Below, in pieces: positions 36,538-47,738 of a stretch of 64,000 nucleotides of DNA. The stretch spans positions 13,779,001 through 13,843,000 of the forward strand of contig CM028340.1 of the NCBI GenBank assembly GCA_016647705.1, written 5' to 3'. This DNA comes from Eucommia ulmoides (Eukaryota; Streptophyta; Magnoliopsida; Garryales; Eucommiaceae). The position numbers and the translations under genes were made by a program. The first letter of the stretch is position 1. Each line of letters opens with the position of its first letter. The notes under the pieces are model-generated. The model made no database searches, was not told where the DNA came from, and saw only the letters and a program-made list of their open reading frames with translations.

Positions 36538-37389
36538 TTACTGGATCACCTCCGGTATATCTTCTTAGGGGAGAATTTAACCAATTCGATGATAATCTCA
36601 TCATCCTTGATGGAGGAGGAAGAGTACAAATTGTTGAAAATTCTGAAATAGCATAGATCCACCTTTGCGTGGTTTATTTCCGACATTAAAGGAATTAGCC
36701 CAACAATATGCATGCACAAGATCTTAATGGACGATTCGTTCAAACCTTCTATTAAGCATCAACGGAGGCAAAATCCTAGAATGAAAGAAGTCATTAGAGC
36801 GGAGGTATTGAAGCTCTTGAACGCTAGAATTATATATGCTATATTTGATAGCGAGTGGGTTAATCCGGTGCAGGTGGTGCCAAAGAAAGGTGGCATGATG
36901 GTTGTGAAAAATGAGAAGAATGATCTTATTCTGATATGCACCATCACTGAATGGCGAGTGTGTATTGACTATTGGAGATTGGACAAGGTAAGAAGGAAAG
37001 ATCATTTTTCGCTTTCATTCATTTATCAAATGCTTGATCGTCTTGTCGGCTACGATTATTATTGTTTTCTTGATGGATACTCGGGGTATAATCAAATAGA
37101 CATAGCACTGGAAGACCAGGAGAAGACGACCTTTACATGCCCATATGGGACGTTTGCCTACCGACGTATGCCGTTTGGTCTATGCAATGCACGGGCCACA
37201 TTCCAACGTTGTATGATGGCGATATTCTCAGATATGGTGGAATCCATTATGGAGGTTTTCATGGAAGACTTTTCAGTTTTTGGTTCGTCCTTTGATCATT
37301 ACTTGTACAACTTGGCACTTGTTCTCGATTGTTGCAAAAAGAAAAACTTGGTTCTCAATTGGGAGAAGTGTTATTTTATGGTAAAATAA
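36538..37389 (+). pseudogene. Athila-like reverse transcriptase, catalytic box altered
   Basis: Readable landmarks are WVNPVQVVPKKGG, RVCIDYWRLD, YYCFLDGYSGYNQI (with the first catalytic Asp), YRRMPFGLCNARATFQR and FMEDFSVFG. The last corresponds to the YVDD/FMDD box; its first Asp is Glu here, which should abolish activity. The stop at 36649 lies before the core and TAA at 37387 follows it. The same frame carries on through both. Confidence 0.9.
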
Positions 37390-38106
37390 AGAATAGTCTT
37401 AGGTCATTGAGACTCTTCGAAGGGGCTCGAGGTAGACCGAGCCAAGATTGAAACAATTGAAAAACTTCCACCTCCGACAAATGTGAAGGGAGTCCGATGT
37501 TTCTTGGGGCATGCCGGCTTCTACCGGCGCTTTATCAAAGACTTTTCAAAGATGATAAAGCTGTTGTGTCACTTACTCGAGAAGAATGCCCCATTTGAAT
37601 TTGACAAATCTTACTTAAAAGCTTTTAATGCATTGAAGGAAAAGTTTATCACGACTCCTATAATAGTTGCTCCGGATTGGAACGAGCCATTTGAAATAAT
37701 GTGCAATGCTAGTGACTACATGGTTGGAGTGGTTTTAGGCTAATGCAAGGAGAAGATATTCTGATCCATTTACTATGCAAGCAAGACTTTGAATGATGCA
37801 CAAGAGAATTACACTACTACTAAGAAAGATATGTTGGCGATTGTGTTTGCATGCGATAAGTTCCAGTCCTACATTATAGGATCCAAGGTTATCATTTATA
37901 TGGATCACGCCGTCATCCGGTACTTATTCGCCAAGAAAGACGCCAAGCCGCGTCTAATCAGGTGGATTCTCTTGTGGCAAGAGTTTTATGCGGAGATAAG
38001 AGATAAGAAAGGGAGTAAAAATATTGTTGCTGATCATTTGTCACAGTTGGAACAAGAGGACGTCGGTATTGAGTCCTGTATTACGAAGGTGTTACCTGAT
38101 GAGTAA
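37390..38106 (+). pseudogene. Athila-like RT connection and RNase H
   Basis: The reading includes GVRCFLGHAGFYRRFIKDFS, then TPIIVAPDWNEPFEIMCNAS, then [39 protein letters not shown] and IVADHLSQL. These are the usual RT thumb/connection and RNase H blocks of gypsy elements. In-frame stops are TGA 37408, TAA 37741, TGA 37762 and TAA 38104; there is no frameshift. RNA of the RNA-DNA hybrid would be its substrate. Confidence 0.88.
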
Positions 38107-38904
38107 TTGTTCAAAATTGACACTATACTTCCTTGGTTTGCAGATGTCACCAATTTTCTAGCCTGCAAAGCGTTATCTTCGGATCTTACAAGTGCCTAAA
38201 GGAAGAAATTCTTGTTCGATTCAAGGCACTATATGTGGGACGAGTCATTTCTATTCAAAAAGTGTGTTGATCAGGTGATCCGGCGATGTGTTCCAAAGGA
38301 AAACATGGAGAGTATTCTTTATCACTGTCATTCATCAGCTTGTGGTGGCCACTTTGGAGCAACTCAGACGGCCGTAAAAGTGGTTCAATTGGGTTTTTAC
38401 TGGCCGTTTAGAGATACATATATTGTTGTAAAAACTCGCGATCGATGCCAACGAGTGGGTAACATTTCAAGAAGGCATAATTTGCCACTGACGTCTATTC
38501 TTGAAATGGAGTTGTTTGATATATGGGGTATAGACTTCATGGGACCGTTTTCATCATCATTCGTTCAGGAGTATATTCTACTGGAGGTGGACTACATGTC
38601 TAAGTGGGTCGAAGCTGTGGCAACACCTTCAAACGATGCCAAATTGGTTCTTAAGTTCCTTCAGAGAAACATCATGATGCAATTCAAGACACCTCGGGCC
38701 ATAATTAGTGATGAAAGAACCCACTTTTGTAACAAAATGTTTAATACTTTGTTGACAAAGTATGGGGTGAGGCATAAGGTGGCGTTGTCGTACCATCCGC
38801 AGACAAACAGCCAAGCCGAAGTATCAAACAGCGAGATCAAGAGCATTTTGGAAAAAACAATTCATTCTAATCACAAGGATTGGGTGGTGAAGTTGGATGA
38901 TGCA
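38107..38904 (+). pseudogene. Athila-like integrase, N-terminal and core part
   Basis: The zinc-binding start reads HCHSSACGGHFG and RDRCQRVGN; only one Cys of the CxxC pair is present, the other position being Arg. The core has DIWGIDFMGPF with the first catalytic Asp, IISDERTHFCN with the second, and AEVSNSEIKS with the Glu. TAA at 38197 precedes the core. The reading stops at KLDDA where the solo LTR is inserted, and resumes in the same frame at 41931. Confidence 0.9.
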
Positions 38905-39197
38905 TGATAGGTGTGATCTACCTACATATTTTCAAACCGAATTAAGTTAGTTTTCGAGCGTTTATATAGTATTTTATTATGTTTGAATTAGTTTTTATAC
39001 TTTTTGTATTAAAACAGGTGTGTGGGGCAAAAAGATAGGAAACTGGAGCAAAAACGATGAGATGCAAGCAAAAACGGTCGAAGAACGGTGGAAAAACAAG
39101 CTCGGAGGTAATATTGTGAAAGAAGCCCACCGCCGCGGCATCCAGACCTCCGCCGCGGTGGTAAAGATGCAGAGACTGACTTATCCTTTCTGACCGT

Positions 39198-40575
39198 TGG
39201 TGGTCGCAATTAAGTGTCGCCACTTTCACCGCAAGCGTACGGGTCAAGTTTTAGTATAGGTTGGGAGAGTAGGGGTATCGTGTTCACGGGGATTAGTTGA
39301 GAATATCGTCGAGTACCGCAATTATCATAACTCGACTTTATCTAGGCAATAAAAATTGTATTTAATTAATAAATACTAATACTACAATACTAATTTATCT
39401 AATTATACTAATATATTGGTAGGACGTTTATGGGAATTATTGCCTAGGGATTAATATCGTTTACTTAAACGTGTTTGTTTCAATCTATTTTTATTAATGG
39501 CACTCATCCTATTCGACAATCTTAGTTCGTAAACTCCATCGCCACCTCTCTCGAGTGTTAGACGGGGGAATACATGACTTCGTGTCAACGCCAAAGTCCC
39601 CATCAACCTCTTAACGACCCTAGGTCACTTGAGTCTCTTCCCCAACGTCATAGATTGCACACTCTCCAACTCTCTCCCAAGTTATTGGATTGTCGCGTTG
39701 TGTTTGCCCTAGTCTAAATCCAGGGTTACCTCTTCCGAGTTTCAAACCCCGTATTCTCGGTATATCGTAACAAGCATAATAAACAATACAACAGGGCAAA
39801 CACAATCAGATAAACATGAACAACCACTAACAAAACATTAATTTTATATAAACAACGTTTTCATGAATTCAATCAAGCCCTAGACAATATATGGTTAGCT
39901 AAACATGGTCGTGGCCCTATATACAACTAGAAAATAGTTAAACATATACAAACATTCAACCAAACCTAAGAGAGAAACAAGGAAACTATCCGTTTATCCA
40001 AAGATCAGACACTAAAACCTTTCCGAGAACGCTTCCTCCTTCTTCACAACGTGATCTTCCCTTGGTTGAATGGCCTCGGAGCTCTCAAGACTTCCCAAAA
40101 TGTCTAACCCTTGAAATGGAGGAGAAGGAAGGATATATATAGGCTCAAAAATATCCCAAAATATCCTAAATATCTTAAACTGTCCGCAGAGGTACCGTCG
40201 CGGCGGTGGTAAGTCGGTGGCTTAACCGCCGCGGCTATGGATTTGATCGTCGTGGCTGTGGAATAGTAATAAAGCACCCTGAACACTCACCACCGTGATG
40301 GTAAATGGTTACCACGGTGGTGGACTTTCTACTGCTCCCAGTACTTTCACCGCCTAGGCGGTGGCTTTGCTGTCTTGAAACTTTGTTTTTCCACCATTTG
40401 TCCATCGCTCTGCTCCGATTTGACCGCTTAACGACCATTATAGTCCCTTTTCACCCCAAATACCTATTTTATTACAAAAATAATATAAACAAATTAAAAC
40501 GTAATAAAACGTACTAAACATACTCGAAAACTAAAATGTTCAGTTTGGAAATAGATAGGTAATTTACACCTATCA
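39198..40575 (-). mobile_element. Second-level family D solo LTR
   Basis: On the minus strand it runs from TGATAGGTGTAAATTACC (plus end at 40575) to a CCACCA end at 39198. Flanks ACCGT and ACCAT match at four of five bases. It is inserted in opposite orientation in the U3 of another family D LTR. GC-rich palindromes lie at 40190-40370. Confidence 0.85.
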
Positions 40576-41205
40576 ACCATCTACCACCACGGCGCGATAC
40601 CACCGTCACGGTGCTGAAAATGTAGGATTTCAACCAAGTCCACCACTGTCTTCACCGCCTAGGTGATCAACTAACCAACCTACTCACCGCTGCGGCGGTG
40701 AATCCCACCGTCGCAGCGGTGACCTCTGCATAGCTGAAGATATTTATTAGATATTTTGGCTATATATATCCCTTCTCCTCCCTCATTTTCGGACTCTCTT
40801 GGTATTTTTGATCCCCTTAGAAGATATCTAAGGGTAGGATTAGGAGTTTTAGAGGGAGAGCTCACATCTCGAAGTGGAGGAAGACAGCAAAGCAATCGTT
40901 AAACGGTTCTTAGCGACAAATCTTCGGACGAGGCTAAGTTCTTCGATTTCTTACCTTATTTCTTTAAATTAGGATATTGTGAACACGTTTAGCTCGTTCT
41001 TTATTTGTAAATGTGGTTATGGCCGTAGTTTAACATGGATTGTATATAGATTAACAATAAATTTATAAATATGTGTTTGGATGATTTCGGTGTTGCGTTT
41101 ATGTTTGTACTTCATAGTTTGATTGTGTTTATCGTATTATTTGTTTATCATTCTTAGATAGATAAATGGATAATACGGGGTTTGACAAACCCTGGATTTG
41201 GATTA

Positions 41206-41599
41206 GGGTAAACAAACGCCACGATCCAATAACCCGGTCAGGGTTAGGATTGTGGACAATCAATGACGTTGGGGTAAGACTCACGTGACCTAGGGTCGTT
41301 AAGTCATTGAGGGGGACTTCTTCGTTGACTCGAAGTCATGTATTCCCCCGTCTTACACTCGGGAGAGATGGCGGTGGAGTTTTAGAACCGAGATTGTCAA
41401 TAGGGTAAACACGACGCGACGATCCAATGACCCAGTTGGGAGTTGGATTGTATGCAATCAATGACGTTGGGGTGAGACTCACGCGACCTAGGGTCATTAA
41501 AACGATGAGGGGGACTTCTTTATTGACACGAAATTGCGTTATATCCCCCATCTTATACTCGGGAGAAATGGCGGAGGAGTTTTAGATACCGAGATTGTG
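41206..41599 (+). repeat. Tandem duplication of an R/U5 module, period 197 bp
   Basis: Units begin GGGTAAAC at 41206 and 41403. Both contain CAATCAATGACGTTGGGGT, GAGGGGGACTTCTT and an ACTCGGGAGA box. Other family D LTRs in the window carry this module once. Confidence 0.8.
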
Positions 41600-41930
41600 A
41601 AATAGGTCGAACACCGTAAACGTGAGTAAATTGAGATCAAACACGTATTTGTAAACAAGTTAATCCCTAGGCAATTCTTTCCCCTAAAACATATTAGTAT
41701 ATTAGTATAGTTCATTTAGGTTATATTAGTATTAGTTTAATTAATTAAATATATTTATTTTTAGCCTAGATAAAGTTAGGTAATGACAAACGCGGTACTT
41801 GATAGTAACGACACCAATCCCTGTGGATACGATTACCCGATCTTTCACGATCACACTATACTAAAACTTTGACCTTGTACACTTGCGAGTAGTCAATACG
41901 CAAGGATCAAAATCCTCGTCGTACAATGCA

Positions 41931-42432
41931 CTATGGGCATATCGCACGGCTTTTAAGACACCGATTTGCATGTCACCATATCGGTTGGTGTTCAAAAAAG
42001 TGTGTCACTTGCCAGTCGAATTGGAGCACCGTGCCTTTTGGGCGATAAAGAAATTAAACTTCGATCTCAAAGCTTTAGGTGAACAACGTCTCCTCCAACT
42101 CAATGAAATTGAGGAATTCCGGAACGAGGTGTATGAAAATGCCAAGCTCTACAAAGAAAAAACGAAGAGGTGGCATGACAAGAAGATCAAGAGAAAAGAA
42201 TTTAGCCCGGGTCAGCAAGTTTTATTATTCAATTCTTGACTGAGGCTCTTTCCCAAAAAGTTGAAGTCTCGATGGTCTGGACCCTTTCTGGATCAAGCAT
42301 GTATTTCCATTCATCTCTGTCGAATTGGAAGGCGATGCCGGATGAATTTTCCGAGTCAATGGGGAGTGTATCAAACATTACTTTGGAAACAAAGAGCGAG
42401 TTATGGAGAATATCTCCTTCGTTGACGACTGA
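41931..42432 (+). pseudogene. Athila-like integrase, C-terminal part
   Basis: It continues the integrase after the nested [21 protein letters not shown], then RFHDK-like [20 protein letters not shown] and, after a TGA at 42237, LRLFPKKLKSRWSGPF. A frameshift follows, and the last piece reads IKHYFGNKERVMENISFVDD before its stop near 42430, the usual end of the polyprotein. Apart from that late shift it stays in the frame set by the protease. Confidence 0.88.
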
Positions 42433-42694
42433 TCTTGGTATTCACTAAGTCCAGCTAGGGACGATAAATCAAGCACATTTTGATATGAAACCGAGGGTAT
42501 GAGCTTGCCCAACGTTTTCTATTACTTACTTTTTGGAGGCGGAAATGGTCTCAGAGCATGTTTGGAGGTGAACTGAGGAGTGTGAGTACACGGGGATGTG
42601 TTTCGTACTTAAAATCATTGAACTAACGAGGTGGAAGCATGTGGAGTGGATCCTTGTGGAGAAAACTTGCAAAAATCATGAAAATCCAACAGAA

Positions 42695-42927
42695 AGCTCA
42701 CCGCCGAGGCAGTGGACGCACCACTGAGAAGGTAAAAATACAGGATGTAAGATTTTTTCGCAAAACGCCCCATCGCTGAGGCGGTGAAACTTCAGGTTGC
42801 AAAGGTTTTTAAAAATGCGTTTTACCATCGAGGCGGTGAAATAGCAGAATGTTTGGGTTTTAAAAAAGCGCTCTACCACCGTAGTGGTGAAGCCTCTGTT
42901 CGATTAAAACCATCCTGCTCATTTAAA
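42695..42927 (+). promoter_or_regulatory. Internal U3-like palindrome cluster with TATA-like site
   Basis: Four GC-rich palindrome modules lie here, for example ACCGCCGAGGCAGTGG, GCTGAGGCGGTGAAAC, ATCGAGGCGGTGAAAT and ACCGTAGTGGTGAAG. They share the trailing GTGAAA(C/G) wording of the LTR modules. ATTTAAACC at 42921 echoes the TATA-like ATTTAAACC of the family B LTR. It lies between the end of pol and the extra ORF at 43493. Interpretation as an internal promoter is inference from this similarity of layout. Confidence 0.5.
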
Positions 42928-43492
42928 CCACCACAACCACCTCTAAAACCCCAAATCTCTTCATTTTCATCCTTCCAAACCATTTTGAACCCACAAATTC
43001 ATCCTTCCATTTATAAAAATTGTGATTTTCACCATGAATCATCATCCAAAAATCAATTTTCACCCCATTTTCGAATCCTAGGGTTTAAGGAGCAAAAGGT
43101 GCGATTTCACCCATTTTCAATTGTTTGGATCGAAATTTTTCAACAAGTACTTTTGATCCCGCATTTCATCTACATGTTGAAATCTTTGGTTGGTTTGCAT
43201 ATTCATATCAAGAATCATTAAATTCGGATTGTGCCCTAAACCCTTGAACCCCATTTTCGCGATTTTCTTTATCTATAGGATTTCGATTTGATTTTTGGTG
43301 ATGAACAAGATTTATTTGGATTTTTACATTGCGTGATACAAAATTTCATGCTACATTGTTGAAATTTAGTTGAAACTATTGCGATTATTGTGACGTGTTC
43401 TTGACGATATTGATTCGGGGGATTGTTTTCCATTTTCCATTGTTCATATATGATTGGGTTTCCATGTTTTGTGATTGTGATTGATAGGAGCT

Positions 43493-44690
43493 ATGACTAA
43501 GTGAGCCGTATCAAAAAGGGCAAGGGGAGAAGGTTCTAGTTCTCGCACTGGGGGTCCCGCCGCTGACTATGATTCCACTCGCTTTGTTTCCAAACAGGCC
43601 GAAGAGTATTTCAGCCGTTTTTAGCATAAACAAATATGTATTCGACAGTGAGGCTTTGGCCAATTAGACAGTCTCCTGACAGAATTTTAGGATGTGATCC
43701 GAAGCCGCGGTTGGGAACGTTTTTGCAAATCACCACCCCGGGGTGAGGTGGCTCTAGTGTAGGAGTTCTAGGCAAATATCACCGAGGCAAATGACAATTG
43801 GACAAGGGTCTGAACTCGCCCCATCTCGTTCAGTCCCGAGTTTCTTAATGAAGTTTTGGGATTGGCGGACCTAGCACCCACTGACGAACCATATGGGGGC
43901 AGAGATCTGAGCATGGACATTGTGATCCGAGCCATCACTTTAGGCAACGTCCAGTGGACTAACCACTTTCTCGGCTAAGTTTCTCAATCTAATCCCCAAA
44001 ATATGGCACCATTTTGTTTGTAGAAGCCTTCTCCCAACATCTCACTTGTCGGACGTTTTCAAAGAAATGGCCATGACACTATACACGATTCAGACGAGCA
44101 AGCCAATAAATGTTGGATTCTTGATATACTACTCTATTCTTTATTCCGTCAGTACAACAAATGTCGGTCTCCTATTTCCTTCGCTATTGACCAACCTATT
44201 CCGACGGGCCAGTGTAGCAATAATCCGGGATAGCCCTTGCCCCCCCTATGGTTCCGCTCGATCTGGCTATGATAAATCAAATGTAGAAAGCCGCAGGGCA
44301 AGGGGCGGGGGAGCCAGAAGCTAAAGAAGATAAAGGGCCCAAAGTGGAAGAGGGGGGACCATCTGAGGCCCCCGATAAGGTCACTTTGGTGAGGGTTTAT
44401 AAGGAGCTACAACAAGTCTGGCTCGACAATTATGTTCTTCGACAAGGGCAATATAATTTGGATCTCTGAATTGCCAAGCTAGGGAATTTCCTGGACCAAC
44501 ATATGCGTCAACAAGATCAAGTTCAACGGCTCATTAGCAAGCATCTCCGCATCGATATGAGCGCGTACCCGCCTATGCTGCAATTGCCGCCGCACCTCTT
44601 GCAACTGCTACACTTTCCTTTCCGCTAAGACAGTGGTAGAGATGATATTCCTCTAGGTGGCCAGTAGGAGGTGAGACTTCTACGTCTCAT
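43493..44690 (+). pseudogene. Extra ORF downstream of pol (putative plant transposon protein / env-position ORF), broken
   Basis: An ATG at 43493 opens a frame that is recognisable for about 160 codons: STRFVSKQAEEYFSRF, SRGWERF, then SFSPEFLNEVLGLADL. These resemble a domain annotated in plants as 'putative plant transposon protein' (PF20167, from memory). After a frameshift the C-terminal part reads SKPINVGFLIYYSI and GLLFPSLLTNLFRRASV (44046-44324). A further frame has a coil-like tail, LVRVYKELQQVWLDNYVLRQ, to about 44690. In-frame stops: TGA 43502, 43649, 43811; TAG 43622, 43688, 43760, 43769; TAA 43976. It occupies the position where Athila elements carry an env-like ORF; I see no signal peptide or membrane segment, so env function is not claimed. 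Confidence 0.65.
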
Positions 44691-44763
44691 CTCCTACGTA
44701 TGTGTTCAAAGCCCAATATTTTCTTGTGATTGCTATATGCTATTATTGGGTTCGTTGCTTAGT

Positions 44764-44799
44764 CAGTGTAGACACTGCCTACTTCAAGTTTGGGGGGGA
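44764..44799 (+). other. Hairpin plus inner polypurine tract (family B)
   Basis: CAGTG, loop TAGA, CACTG is followed by CAAGTTTGGGGGGGA. The layout equals that at 29589-29624 in family C, with a different stem sequence. Confidence 0.5.
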
Positions 44800-46313
44800 T
44801 GTTCATCCAATTTTGTTTTTTGTTAGAAATGATGAAAAAATAAATTGATGTATTATAATTGGATGTTTTATGTATGCCTAGTTACGCTTTGTGAAAGCTT
44901 AGATGTATATTGTAGAATTTAACATATAGTTAAGTTTTATTTTAAATTTTTGTGTTTATGCATGTGAAATGTTTAGTTTAGTGTATGTATGTTAGTGTTT
45001 AGACTTAATGTAGAGTGTATGAAAGAGTATTTGCATGTTGAGTTGTTGAGTTCATCTGGGCCATATCCCGATGATAAAAATTATCCCCTAATTGTATATC
45101 GAGGTCGGGGATGATGCCAATCATGTGTGTTTTGTGTGCTTGGCATGTCAATTAGGTAAAAATCATTTTGATCCTTAAATCACATGATACCATAGACTCA
45201 CTGCATAATTATTCGAACAATTTGATGCCAATTATTCAGTAATAAGTTCATGACAAAATTGAGGAATCTAGAACTTGACTGGGGAAAACTTGAGGCGAAA
45301 TCCTGGCATGATTTAGGCCTTCATTTTTATTGCTTAAACCTTTGAAGCTATCCTTGAAAATTTTATCCCTCGTTACCCTGTCGAAGCCGATACCCTTTTT
45401 AATTCTGAACATATATCAATACCCTAGCCAATTAAAAAATTTCCAAGCCATTGTCGCTAAGCCAAACACACGAATTGAGTGAAATCAAGTTAGCATTATT
45501 TTATGCTACTTGAAGTGAGCAGGCAGGTTTTGAACAAATTTTTATTGGTTCAGTATTAGTGTATTCACTTGTCAATCATTGAATTCTATTTGCACGCCCC
45601 TAAAATTGTAAAAAAAAAAAATAAGTTTTGGGGTATTATGTGTTGTCAAAAAATAAATAAAAAATAAAAAGCTATGTGACTATAGTTTTTATTTACGTTC
45701 TTTCGACGAGTGAATATAAAATTCTTAAAGTCTTGTTCAGGGTTGTGTTTTTAATATTTGGGGTTACGGAGAGATATAGCAACAAGCGTTTGTGCCTCGG
45801 GGGTCGTTGAATTATTGTAATTATAACGATTACCTATTTTCTATTCCTGAGATACCCTTGGCCATTGTCCAATGCCTAACCAAGCCCTATTGATCTCTTT
45901 GAATTTCCAAACCTACATTAGTGAATAGTCGAGCCAAGTCAAGCATATGGCTTTCCTAATCCTTAAACGGTTTAAGTCATGAGCTTAGTTATTGAATAAT
46001 CCAATCCAGTGTTCGAATAGTTATACAATTGAGTTCTCACACTCACACTTTAAATGGATCTAGAATGGTTTTTATTGATATTAAGTGTTGAAATTCTAGA
46101 ACACCACGTGGTGTGTGTTATTTCCCAAACTTGATCTGATTGAGGGCGGTTGAGAGATGAACAACTTGGTTTCTTCGATTAAACTTGAAACTTGCATACA
46201 TTTACTTCTTATTTGTTAAAGTTTATTCATTTTTAGAAGTTAGTTAGTTAGTTAATTAGTACAGTTAGTTTATTTTAGTGTTAGGGTGTTTTGCTCAAGG
46301 ACTAGCAAAATTT
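44800..46313 (+). other. Long 3-prime non-coding region of family B
   Basis: No ORF is supported. Phrases such as CTTGAGGCGAAATCCTGG and CCCGATGATAAAAATTA recur in families C (near 29210) and D (61740-62090, minus), so the region is shared by the autonomous and non-autonomous elements. Confidence 0.6.
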
Positions 46314-46329
46314 CAAGTTTGGGGGTATT
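46314..46329 (+). other. Terminal polypurine tract of family B
   Basis: CAAGTTTGGGGGTATT runs directly into the 3-prime LTR start TGATAAG. Confidence 0.85.
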
Positions 46330-47738
46330 TGATAAGTTGAAAATACTTAACTACTTCTAAGCCGAATTTGGTAGTTTTGGAATGTTTTAGTAATATTTTA
46401 TGGCATTTTTGTTTGTTTTTATGTAAATCAGGTATAGGGACGTAATCGAGTAACAAACAAGTGAAGCGGTGGAAAAATGGTGAAAAAACGATGAAAGAAA
46501 TAAGGTTTTAGGACAGAAAACCCACCGTCGCGGCGGTTAGGCCACCGCCAAGGTGGTGGAGATGCAAGGAGAATTGTGCAGAACTCACCGCCCCAGCGGT
46601 CATTCACCGCCGAGGCGGTGAAAGTCCAGTGAGCTATGCCAGTCTCACCGCCGAGGCGCTGAAAGTCCAGAGAGCCTAGGTTTTGTTTCACCGCCGCAGT
46701 GGTGAACCATCACCGCGGCAGTCTCTCTGTGCAGAAAATATCTATTTTCTAGATATTTTAAAGCCTTCTATTTAAACCCTTCTTATTTTGTCAAGAATAT
46801 TTCCACACTTGTAATAGATGATCTTAAGTATATTTTGAGAGCTTAAAGAGGAGATTCAACATTTAGAGAAGATGAATCATTTCAGGACAGATCTTTGGCA
46901 GCAATGGACCACTCCACTTAACGATTTGATCATTTTTCCTTTGTTTCAATCGTTGTAACTTAACTTTTTATATTAAATGATGATAAATCCTTCTTGTTTC
47001 AATATATGTATGGTTAAGATCATGGTAGGCTAGATAAATATTATCTAGGGATTGATGTAACTTATGTAAATACATGTTTGAGTGAATATATGTTACTACT
47101 TAATTATTGTTTATCTAAATCCGATTATGTTTACTATTTAATTACAATTTTAATATGCTTGTTAAGGTATTAGGGTTGGTTTTGAAGAATACGGGATTTG
47201 ACACTTGGGAGAGGTAATCCCAGATTTGGACTAGGGTTAAACACATCACGATAGTCTAACGACCCGGGAGGGCGTTAGAAAGTGTGCAATCCATGAGGTT
47301 GGGTTAAGACTCATGTGGCTATATGTTATATAAAATGCTAGATGGGGACTTCGGCATTAACGCGAATTCATATAATCGCTTATTTTACACTCGGGAGAGG
47401 TAATGAGCGAGTTTGAGATACCTAGATTGTCAGATAGGATAAACACCGTTATTGTTAATAAAACAAAGTCAAACATGTATAAGTGAATGAAATCAATCCC
47501 TAGGTAATCCATTTAATTAGAATTAACCCAATAGTTGTTAGTTTAACTTAGTTTTTAAATATTAAAACTCAAACATTCCTTGAACCGTGGAGATAATATT
47601 AGACTATGCAAATCGCGGTATTCAATTAATCAAACACGTTTCCCAGAGGACGATATCCGATCGAAAGGTCCACTATATTAAAACTTGACCTCGAGCACTT
47701 GCGAGTATATTAAGATGTGAAAAAGCGGAACGCGTCCA
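46330..47738 (+). repeat. Family B 3-prime LTR
   Basis: 1409 bp, TGATAAGTTG to CGCGTCCA, alignable throughout with 32334-33738. U3 palindromes lie at 46520-46725, a TATA-like TCTATTTAAACC near 46768, and R/U5 boxes near 47201 and 47388. Confidence 0.9.

Larger units (their letters stand above)
38905..41925 (+). mobile_element. Family D solo LTR inserted in the integrase, itself interrupted
   Basis: It runs from TGATAGGTGTG to CGTCGTACA. The flanks are both ATGCA (38900-38904 and 41926-41930), a perfect five-base duplication. Removing the LTR and one copy rejoins the integrase reading without a frame change. The span is 3021 bp, of which 1378 bp is a second solo LTR at 39198-40575. U3 palindromes lie at 39128-39165 and 40590-40730, with a TATA-like CTATATATATCCC near 40761. 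Its R/U5 part contains a tandem duplication. Confidence 0.93.
32334..47738 (+). mobile_element. Athila-like Ty3/gypsy retrotransposon (family B), decayed, with nested insertion
   Basis: It has two LTRs of about 1.4 kb, a tRNA-Asp-type primer site, gag, protease, RT, RNase H and integrase in gypsy order, an extra ORF remnant, and a polypurine tract before the 3-prime LTR. The span is 15.4 kb, or 12.4 kb without the nested D LTR and its target copy. Flanking ATATG and ACATG differ at one base and fit a target duplication; the disrupted family A sequence continues from 32333 to 47744. The LTRs are alignable throughout, with visible substitutions. The element is inactive: many nonsense codons, an altered RT motif and an insertion in integrase. 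Confidence 0.93.

Noticed and set aside
42784-43221. 145-codon plus ORF after pol
   Set aside because: It begins inside the palindrome cluster, has Pro/Ser/Phe low complexity and no family motif; leader sequence is more likely.
43493-44690. Calling the extra ORF an envelope gene
   Set aside because: Position fits, but no signal peptide, cleavage site or membrane anchor is visible; the motifs fit a plant transposon protein domain better.
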